Source of the DNA: an uncultured Flavobacterium sp.
GTDB lineage: Bacteria > Bacteroidota > Bacteroidia > Flavobacteriales > Flavobacteriaceae
Direction of reading: 5' to 3'
Length of the DNA: 10,914 nucleotides
NCBI GenBank assembly: GCA_946480635.1
Contig: CAMLKV010000038.1
Coordinates: forward strand, 1-10,914
Numbering within the stretch: the first letter of the stretch is position 1; every line of letters begins with the position of its first letter. The notes under the pieces were generated by a model that saw only the letters and a program-made list of their open reading frames with translations, ran no database searches and was not told the DNA's origin. The position numbers and the translations under genes were made by a program. This document shows, in pieces, positions 6,437-10,914 of the stretch.

Positions 6437-7162
6437 ATGAAACCAATTACTTTTTTAGGAAAATTATATTTGATCCCAACAACACTTGGAGAAATGAATC
6501 CTGAAGATGTTTTACCTCAAACCATAAAAAGAACTATTGATTTCATTGACCATTATATCGTTGAAAACGAGAAAACGGCTCGTCGCTTTATAAAAAGTGT
6601 TCATCCTGAAAAAAAACAACCTGATTTGAAAATTTCAGTACTTAACAAACATACTGAAGTACACGAGCATCAGGAATTTATAAAACCTTTATTAAACGGT
6701 TTAAATGTTGGCTTAATGAGCGAAGCAGGATGTCCTGGCGTAGCAGATCCTGGTGCGGTGATTGTTAAACTAGCTCACGAAAAAGGAATTCAAGTAGTTC
6801 CTCTAGTTGGCCCTAGTTCTATTTTATTAGCGGTTATGGCTTCTGGAATGAACGGTCAAAGTTTTGCATTCAACGGTTATTTACCTATCGACAAAGGAGA
6901 AAAAAAATCAGCACTAAAGAATTTTGAAAAAACATCTTTTGAGAAAAATCAATCACAATTGTTTATTGAAACTCCTTACCGTAACAATAAACTCTTAGAA
7001 GATATTCTAAACACACTACAACCTAATACCAATTTGTGTATCGCTTGCGATATTACATTACCTACAGAGTTTATAAAAACATTGGCTGTAAAAGACTGGA
7101 AAAAACAAAAGGTCGATTTACAAAACCGACCTTCTATTTTTATAATTCATAAAAGCTATTAA
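6437..7162 (+). CDS. SAM-dependent methyltransferase, RsmI-like tetrapyrrole methylase fold
   Basis: This 241-residue protein has the fold of RsmI, which 2'-O-methylates C1402 of 16S rRNA. Supporting stretches are GKLYLIPTTLGE (8-19), SEAGCPGVADPG (95-106), VPLVGPSSILLA (121-132), FNGYLP (145-150) and FIETPYRNNKLLEDI (176-190). It departs from true RsmI at the N-terminus: the ATPIGN-like loop is replaced by PTTLGE, and the protein is shorter than RsmI (about 280). It is therefore probably the second, RsmI-like paralogue often found in Bacteroidota, with an unproven substrate; it should not be named rsmI. It is the last gene after dnaA and the phosphatase. The codons for K225-P232 also form the stem-loop that terminates the opposing gene. 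Its stop codon shares a TTAA with that gene. Confidence 0.88.
   Translation: MKPITFLGKLYLIPTTLGEMNPEDVLPQTIKRTIDFIDHYIVENEKTARRFIKSVHPEKKQPDLKISVLNKHTEVHEHQEFIKPLLNGLNVGLMSEAGCPGVADPGAVIVKLAHEKGIQVVPLVGPSSILLAVMASGMNGQSFAFNGYLPIDKGEKKSALKNFEKTSFEKNQSQLFIETPYRNNKLLEDILNTLQPNTNLCIACDITLPTEFIKTLAVKDWKKQKVDLQNRPSIFIIHKSY
7100..7133 (-). terminator. Terminator of the lysozyme-like gene, embedded in the methylase coding sequence
   Basis: The stem arms are 7109-7119 and 7123-7133 with a 3-base loop. Read on the minus strand the stem is 11 bp with one G-U pair and is followed by TTGTTTTTTCC, a good intrinsic terminator 25 bases after the lysozyme-like stop codon. Read on the plus strand the same position is an A-C mismatch, and the following tract is CTATTTTTAT, so it may also stop the dnaA unit, less strongly. 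The arms are codons K225-P232 of the methylase. Confidence 0.72.
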
Positions 7163-7797
7163 TACTGTCCTGCTTTTGCTTTTTTATTAGCCTCTATGAA
7201 ACTGGTATCATAACCAGCAAATTCTTTTAAATATTCTGTTATTGAAGTACCATAGCCATCTTTAAATTTTCTTTGGCCATTACTTCTCAAGAATTTTTTT
7301 ACTGCTCCCGGGCCACCTAAATGTGCCGCCGCTAATATACCAGATTCTGTAATAGTTATACCTCTTATAACTCTTCCAGTATATTTAGCAATTTCCTTAC
7401 GCAACTCCCATTTATTACGTGCTAAATAGGCCATAAATGCTTTTTCCTGTAACTTTCTGCTTTCTAGAAAATGTTGCTCATCATTAACCCCTAAACTTTC
7501 AAGAGTTTCTGATCCAAATTGGTACTTACCTAAATAACCAAGGGTGTTAACCTTATGATATTTCCCTTGTGATTCTCTCACAGCTAAACGCTGCTGAAAA
7601 CCAACGAAAGTTTTACCCGTAAAGGGAACATCAAAATAAGTTTGTCCAACTTCTATTTCTGTAGGTACTTTGTAAACTATTTCTTTGTCAAATACATGAA
7701 ACCAAGGAAATAATTCTGCTTGAAAAGGTCTAAAACCTGAACTAAGGGTGATGATTGAGGCAAATAATCCGAGATAAAATATCTGTTTTTTTGTCAT
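7159..7797 (-). CDS. Secreted lysozyme-fold (SLT-like) peptidoglycan hydrolase candidate
   Basis: The 212-residue protein starts with a signal peptide: MTKKQ, then a hydrophobic segment (6-20) with a likely cut before about residue 22-28, so it should be exported. The body resembles soluble lytic transglycosylases and goose-type lysozymes. FVGFQQRLAVRESQGKYHKVN (64-84) offers E75 as the candidate catalytic Glu (ES-x-G), followed by LGYLGKYQFG (86-95), and the late conserved stretch is AAAHLGGPGAVKKFL (156-170). These motifs support a lysozyme-like fold acting on peptidoglycan, but enzyme activity is inferred. It is a single gene with its own -7 box and a folded leader of about 70 bases. Its terminator lies within the opposing methylase gene, with which its stop codon shares TTAA. 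Confidence 0.75.
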   Translation of the reverse strand: MTKKQIFYLGLFASIITLSSGFRPFQAELFPWFHVFDKEIVYKVPTEIEVGQTYFDVPFTGKTFVGFQQRLAVRESQGKYHKVNTLGYLGKYQFGSETLESLGVNDEQHFLESRKLQEKAFMAYLARNKWELRKEIAKYTGRVIRGITITESGILAAAHLGGPGAVKKFLRSNGQRKFKDGYGTSITEYLKEFAGYDTSFIEANKKAKAGQY

Positions 7798-7803
7798 AAA
7801 ATG

Positions 7804-7865
7804 AATTTCTTCTAGCTAGGAACCACGGTACTTTAACGTGAAAATTCCATCATAACTAGAAAATT
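7804..7865 (-). promoter_or_regulatory. Folded 5' leader of the lysozyme-like gene
   Basis: Three nested pairings can form: TTCTAG (7810-7815) with CTAGAA (7856-7861), extended by AATT (7804-7807) with AATT (7862-7865); GGAA (7819-7822) with TTCC (7845-7848); and CACG (7824-7827) with CGTG (7837-7840). The fold fills nearly all the space between the expected transcription start (about 7868) and the ATG (7797), ending 6 bases before it and covering the only purine-rich ribosome-binding candidate. It matches no riboswitch class that I recognise. Confidence 0.45.
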
Positions 7866-7874
7866 TCTACGGGA

Positions 7875-7882
7875 CAAAGGTA
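7875..7882 (-). promoter_or_regulatory. -7 promoter element of the lysozyme-like gene
   Basis: On the minus strand this reads TACCTTTG, an exact TAnnTTTG match, placing the transcript start near 7868-7870. No TTTG or TTG is found 17-23 bp upstream, so the -33 box is missing or degenerate. Confidence 0.5.
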
Positions 7883-7988
7883 AGGCTTAAATATGGAAAG
7901 GGTTGTTAATTTTTTCAAAAAATAGACAAACTACACATTAACTCGTTGATTTACAAGAATGTTTTTATTAGGAAAACACAGCAAATAA

Positions 7989-8017
7989 AAAAGTCGATTT
8001 TTATCAAATCGACTTTT
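7989..8017 (-). terminator. Intrinsic terminator of the dapF-GNAT-mltG unit
   Basis: A perfect 12-bp stem (7989-8000 with 8006-8017) around a 5-base loop lies 19 bases after the mltG stop. On the minus strand the stem runs into a T-rich tract (last four Ts of the stem plus TTATTT). The stem core GTCGATTT also appears in the hairpin at 7109-7133. Confidence 0.88.
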
Positions 8018-8036
8018 CATTTATGTCATTTTATAA

Positions 8037-9059
8037 TTATAATCCAAGCTTAGTAACCCACTCTGCATACTTTTTAGCGTAAACCTGATGTTGCTCATAA
8101 GTACTGGCAAAATCATGATAACCTTGTCTGTCAACACTTGCGCAAAAATATATGTAATCGTGTTTTTCTGCATTAAGAACGGCATCGATAGCTGTAATAT
8201 CTGGCATTGCAATGGGACCAGGAGGCAATCCTACGTTCACATAAGTATTATATGGAGACTGAAGTCTTAACATATCCCCTTTTACCCTTTTAATAACTTG
8301 GTTGAAATCGCCGCTTTCTCTTTTTACAGCATAAATAACCGTTGGATCTGCTTGTAAAGGCATTTCAAGTTTTAATCTGTTTAAGTAAACACCTGCAACA
8401 CGAGGACGCTCGTCTGTTTTTACAGTTTCTTTATGAACAATTGCCGCCAAAGTAATAACTTGAGCTGGAGTCATTCCTAATGCCTTAGCTTTAGCTCTGC
8501 GCTCATCATTCCAGAAACGATTAAACTCATCTGCCATTTTATCTCTAAATTTATCTGCAGAAGTATTCCATTTTAATTCGTATGTATTGGGTATAAACAT
8601 TCCAAGAACAGTTTCTCTATTCAATCCGTTTTTCTCCATGAAAACTGAATCTGTAATAGACTTCATTAAGCTAACACTATCAGCTTCTATTTGAGAAGAA
8701 ACACGAGAAACTAATTTTTCAAGGCTTTCCTGATTATTAAAAGCTAAATTTAACGGCATGTTATGACGTAATGCCGAAACTATCGCAAAACATCCCATTC
8801 CTTTTTTAAACAAGAAACGACCAGGAAATACATTTTCATCGTAAGAACGCTTCTCAGCAACAAATTTAAATTTATCAATATCTGCGACATAAGGTTCTAA
8901 AATTTGAAGTACATCTTCATATTTTGATCCTGTAGGAACGAAGACATACACTTCGTCTTTATCAAACTTCGTGTTACTTGAAAATAAATTAATGTATGCG
9001 TATACTGCTACTGCTAAAATTGCCACAAGTGCAACTATTGCTATTCTTTTCTTATTCAA
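8037..9059 (-). CDS. mltG: MltG, endolytic murein transglycosylase
   Basis: MltG is a membrane-anchored enzyme that cuts nascent peptidoglycan strands internally and is thought to end glycan elongation. The 340-residue protein has a short cytoplasmic start (MNKKR), one transmembrane helix (about 6-25), a LysM-like region (about 35-90), and the YceG catalytic domain. The catalytic core is LAAIVHKETVKTDERPRVA (204-222), in which E211 is the expected catalytic Glu, followed by VYLNRLKLEMPLQADPTVIYA (224-244). The late NVGLPPGPIAMPDITAIDAVL (275-295) is also typical. It is the last gene of the unit with dapF and GNAT, 10 bases after the GNAT stop, and a strong terminator follows. Sharing a transcript with dapF makes sense, as DapF supplies the meso-diaminopimelate of the wall that MltG trims. 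Identity is secure. Confidence 0.95.
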   Translation of the reverse strand: MNKKRIAIVALVAILAVAVYAYINLFSSNTKFDKDEVYVFVPTGSKYEDVLQILEPYVADIDKFKFVAEKRSYDENVFPGRFLFKKGMGCFAIVSALRHNMPLNLAFNNQESLEKLVSRVSSQIEADSVSLMKSITDSVFMEKNGLNRETVLGMFIPNTYELKWNTSADKFRDKMADEFNRFWNDERRAKAKALGMTPAQVITLAAIVHKETVKTDERPRVAGVYLNRLKLEMPLQADPTVIYAVKRESGDFNQVIKRVKGDMLRLQSPYNTYVNVGLPPGPIAMPDITAIDAVLNAEKHDYIYFCASVDRQGYHDFASTYEQHQVYAKKYAEWVTKLGL

Positions 9060-9069
9060 AACTTTAAAT

Positions 9070-9603
9070 TTAATAGGTTGTATTAATTAACTGAAACATA
9101 TACTCATCATAAAACTTATAATTGTTAAAGTTCCAATCTTTTTTTAAGCCAATTTTCTGGAAACCAAATGTAGTAAAAAGCTTCAAACTTGGCTCATTAT
9201 CGGCACCAATATTTGCAAAGAGCTGATGAAGTCCTAATTGTTTAAAACTATAATTTATTAGCAAAGCCAAAGACTCTTTCCCTACACCTTGATTTCTATC
9301 TATTTTATTTTGGATAACAATTCCAACCCCTGCTCTTTTGTTTTTAGAATCAAAATAAAACAAATCGATAAGCCCAATGGCTTCAAAAGTATCATTTTTA
9401 CAAATGGCTAATCGCAATTGTTTAGCTATGTAAATATCCTGATGCGCATTTTCTAAATACTGATGAATTAGAAATCTTGAGTATGGAGTTTGAGTATTAC
9501 TCACCTCCCAAATTTCCTCATTATTTTCTATTGCAAAAACAAAGTCCAGATCTTCAGGCTCTAGTGCTCTTAAATATATATTTTCTCCTTTTAAAGTAAT
9601 CAT
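9070..9603 (-). CDS. GNAT-family acetyltransferase, RimJ/RimL-like
   Basis: This 177-residue protein is a GNAT acetyltransferase of the RimJ/RimL (Acetyltransf_3) type, which modifies protein N-termini or small amines in other bacteria. It begins LKGENIYLRALEPEDLDFVF (4-23), a usual N-terminal pattern, and has the acetyl-CoA loop RNQGVG (103-108), then GLHQLFANIGADNEPSLKLFTTFGF (124-148), in which the N-x-x-S-x-x-x-x-x-x-x-G-F pattern is typical. The ATG at 9603 is taken as the start; the TTG just before it adds only one residue. It lies 5 bases after the dapF stop and 10 bases before mltG, so it is inside the cell-wall unit. This raises the possibility of acetylating an envelope-related substrate, but nothing in the sequence shows it. 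Confidence 0.88.
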   Translation of the reverse strand: MITLKGENIYLRALEPEDLDFVFAIENNEEIWEVSNTQTPYSRFLIHQYLENAHQDIYIAKQLRLAICKNDTFEAIGLIDLFYFDSKNKRAGVGIVIQNKIDRNQGVGKESLALLINYSFKQLGLHQLFANIGADNEPSLKLFTTFGFQKIGLKKDWNFNNYKFYDEYMFQLINTTY

Positions 9604-9608
9604 CAAAT

Positions 9609-10391
9609 TTATAAAGTGATTTGTCCTTCGTAAACAAATTTTGCTGGTCCTTTTAGAAAAACTTGGGTAAAAAATCCATTTTTTTCAGTAAATGACACTT
9701 CTAATTCACCACCTTCAACTCGCAACTGAATAACTGAACTATCGGTTTTCCCAATATACTTCATTGCAATTGCTACTGCTGTGGCTCCTGTACCACAAGA
9801 AAGTGTTTCGTTTTCTACTCCTCTTTCATAAGTACGCAACCAAAATTTATTTTCATCCGTTTGGGTAACAAAGTTTACATTACTTCCTGCTTGACCATAC
9901 AAATTACTGTATCTAATTTTTGATCCCTCATTACGCACATCAAAAATATGCAAATCTTCAACCAGTTGAACATGATGAGGAGAACCTGTATTTAAGAAAA
10001 CATGATTTTCGTGTTGTTGCACCTCATCAACATCTTTCATTTGTAATGACACAATGTCATTTTCATCAATTGTAGCGTGATGCAAACCGTCTACAGCAAT
10101 AAAAGTGGCATTATCTGCTATAACATTAAGTTGTTTTGCAAAAGCCACTAAACAACGTCCCCCATTACCACACATAGAACTCTCATTCCCATCAGAATTG
10201 TAATAAACCATTTTGAAATCGGTCGATTCATCGTCTTCTAACAAAATAAGACCATCAGCACCAATACCAAAACGACGATCACATAATCGCTCGATTAGTT
10301 TGGTATCATTTTTGGGGAAAGTAAGTAAACGGTTATCAATCATGACAAAGTCATTTCCCGTTCCTTGATATTTGTAAAATGTAAATTGCAT
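9609..10391 (-). CDS. dapF: DapF, diaminopimelate epimerase
   Basis: DapF interconverts LL- and meso-diaminopimelate without a cofactor, supplying meso-DAP for peptidoglycan and for lysine. The 260-residue protein starts with the typical FYKYQGTGNDFVMIDNR (5-21). Its two active-site cysteines are C74 in SSMCGNGGRC (71-80) and C199 in ETLSCGTGATA (195-205). The RFGIGADGLILLE stretch (40-52) and ERGVE (189-193) are also characteristic. It is the first gene of a minus-strand unit with a GNAT enzyme and mltG. A good promoter (10510-10540) and a leader of about 110 bases precede it, and the leader holds a structured RNA element, so expression may be controlled after initiation. It is divergent from the degQ-like gene by 263 bp. 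Identity is secure. Confidence 0.97.
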   Translation of the reverse strand: MQFTFYKYQGTGNDFVMIDNRLLTFPKNDTKLIERLCDRRFGIGADGLILLEDDESTDFKMVYYNSDGNESSMCGNGGRCLVAFAKQLNVIADNATFIAVDGLHHATIDENDIVSLQMKDVDEVQQHENHVFLNTGSPHHVQLVEDLHIFDVRNEGSKIRYSNLYGQAGSNVNFVTQTDENKFWLRTYERGVENETLSCGTGATAVAIAMKYIGKTDSSVIQLRVEGGELEVSFTEKNGFFTQVFLKGPAKFVYEGQITL

Positions 10392-10415
10392 AGTGAAATG
10401 AAATGTTGTTAAATA

Positions 10416-10491
10416 GCCCTGATGGCAGCGACATCCTTTTTGTTAACTGAGGTTCTCGATGGCAACAAAAAGATATAGCGTACAACAGGAC
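10416..10491 (-). ncRNA. Structured RNA element in the dapF leader, possibly Flavo-1 class
   Basis: On the minus strand an outer helix GTCCTG (10491-10486) pairs with CAGGGC (10421-10416), including one G-U. An inner 9-bp helix pairs CTTTTTGTT (10472-10464) with AACAAAAAG (10444-10436). Between them is an asymmetric internal loop with the repeated CGCT on both sides, and the inner helix is capped by a 19-base loop. The G-U pair and the upstream promoter favour the minus strand. Arrangement and sequence resemble a structured element common between genes in flavobacteria, which may be the Flavo-1 motif; that name is from memory and unverified. It could be a leader of dapF or a free small RNA; no T-run follows it directly. 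Confidence 0.5.
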
Positions 10492-10509
10492 AAATGCTGA
10501 ACTGGAACA

Positions 10510-10540
10510 CAAATGTAGTGCTCCTAAATCACATATCAAA
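10510..10540 (-). promoter_or_regulatory. Promoter of the dapF unit (TTTG, 19 bp, TACATTTG)
   Basis: On the minus strand TTTG (10540-10537) is followed after 19 bases by TACATTTG (10517-10510), a textbook Bacteroidota -33/-7 pair. The expected start is near 10503-10505, so the leader begins just before the structured element. The -33 TTTG is itself part of a second TACATTTG (10544-10537), 27 bp upstream of the first. Confidence 0.72.
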
Positions 10541-10560
10541 TGTACAAATATTAATAAGAA

Positions 10561-10628
10561 GTTAAAGACTGTTAAAGAGCGTTAAACTATATTTTACTTA
10601 TATACGAAAATTTTATTTTTACGTTAAA
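10561..10628 (+). promoter_or_regulatory. Phased GTTAAA direct repeats upstream of the degQ-like gene
   Basis: GTTAAA begins at 10561, 10571 and 10581, exactly 10 bp apart, and again at 10623, which is 42 bp (four helical turns) after the third. All would face the same side of the helix. The layout, hexamers with 4-base spacers, is that of operators for OmpR-family response regulators; E. coli CpxR, which controls degP, binds GTAAA direct repeats spaced by about five bases. Weak -7-like boxes ending in T or A rather than G lie at 10588-10595 and 10614-10621. Confidence 0.55.
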
Positions 10629-10654
10629 CATTTAAAATCATAAAACATAACACT

Positions 10655-10914
10655 ATGAAAAAATTTGGAAGTTTATTTTTGGTTTCTTTATTGAGCGGAG
10701 CCACTACTTTAGGGGCTTACAAATTATTTTTTGACAATAATTCATCATCATCTAAGCTGTCAATCGCAAATGAAAGTTTTGCAAGAAATGTTAGCTTAGG
10801 CGCAGAAGGCGTTGACTTTACAACTGCCGCAGATAATGCTATTCACACAGTGGTACACGTAAAAAACAAAACGGTTTACAACATCCCTAGCAATCCTTTA
10901 ATGGAATTCTTTTA
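10655..10914 (+). CDS. DegP/DegQ-type envelope serine protease, 5' part
   Basis: The first 86 codons of a gene that runs off the window are visible. Residues 1-22 (MKKFGSLFLVSLLSGATTLGAY) are a signal peptide or signal anchor, followed by a Ser/Asn-rich linker (about 27-40). Then come VDFTTAADNAIHTVVHVKNKT (53-73) and NPLMEFF (80-86), the N-terminal strand and LA-loop region of the HtrA/Do-family protease, in which VVHVK precedes the catalytic domain in flavobacterial homologues. The His-Asp-Ser triad and PDZ domains would lie beyond the edge, so activity cannot be checked. HtrA proteases degrade or refold damaged envelope proteins. The gene is divergent from dapF. Phased GTTAAA repeats upstream suggest stress control by a two-component regulator. 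The family call rests on the N-terminus only. Confidence 0.75.
   Translation, partial: MKKFGSLFLVSLLSGATTLGAYKLFFDNNSSSSKLSIANESFARNVSLGAEGVDFTTAADNAIHTVVHVKNKTVYNIPSNPLMEFF

Noticed and set aside
7804..7835. GGTTCCTAGCTA on the minus strand recalls the start of a preQ1-I riboswitch
   Set aside because: The ACACCC segment and the A-rich tail that complete the preQ1 fold are absent, and the gene is not linked to queuosine.
7908..7922. ATTTTTTCAAAAAAT palindrome
   Set aside because: It is AT-only with a loop too short to fold well and lies in no transcript that I can define.
8021..8270. Short reading frames on both strands over the 3' end of mltG
   Set aside because: They are out of frame with the conserved MltG C-terminus and have no motif of their own.
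10504..10524. 7-bp hairpin as part of the dapF leader RNA
   Set aside because: It overlaps the -7 box, so it would lie upstream of the expected transcript start.
10351..10539. 62-codon minus-strand reading frame over the dapF start
   Set aside because: It overlaps dapF and its leader in another frame and has no protein-like features; the structured RNA and promoter explain the region.

Overview
The window reads as chromosomal DNA of a flavobacterium (Bacteroidota, Flavobacteriaceae, most like Flavobacterium). The signs are AT-rich DNA, weak or absent Shine-Dalgarno sites, several Bacteroidota-type promoters (-7 box TAnnTTTG, -33 box TTTG), and proteins such as DnaA, DapF, RibD and MltG with the sequence style of that family. 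It is mostly ordinary housekeeping DNA. No insertion sequence, prophage, CRISPR array, tRNA or rRNA was seen.

Layout. A small double-glycine leader peptide gene lies at the left edge (+, 104-310). Next is a two-gene minus-strand unit, a GNAT acetyltransferase followed by prmC (1660 down to 329). It is divergent from a plus-strand run of ribD, an overlapping HAD phosphatase and, with its own promoter, a YigZ/IMPACT gene (1686-3950). YigZ converges on a YbgC-like thioesterase, and the two stop codons share one TTAA. The thioesterase is divergent from dnaA, a low-molecular-weight tyrosine phosphatase and an RsmI-like methylase (4537-7162). That unit converges on a secreted lysozyme-fold protein (7797-7159), again sharing a TTAA. 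The right part is a minus-strand unit, dapF, GNAT and mltG (10391 down to 8037), ending in a strong terminator. It is divergent from a DegP/DegQ-type protease gene that runs off the window.

How the genes fit together. Several products act on the cell envelope: DapF makes meso-diaminopimelate for peptidoglycan, MltG cuts nascent glycan strands, the secreted lysozyme-like protein probably also acts on peptidoglycan, and DegQ handles damaged envelope proteins. RibD belongs to riboflavin synthesis, and the HAD enzyme overlapping it is a candidate for the dephosphorylation step that follows RibD. PrmC methylates translation release factors.

The most interesting parts are between or hidden inside the genes: a folded 5' leader before the lysozyme-like gene; a structured RNA element in the dapF leader, possibly the Flavo-1 class; three GTTAAA repeats spaced exactly 10 bp, plus a fourth 42 bp on, upstream of degQ, similar to a CpxR-type operator; a terminator for the lysozyme-like gene lying inside the coding sequence of the opposing methylase; a ribD promoter so close to the start codon that the mRNA may be leaderless; and the orphan double-glycine peptide. 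No wholly new multi-gene system is evident.
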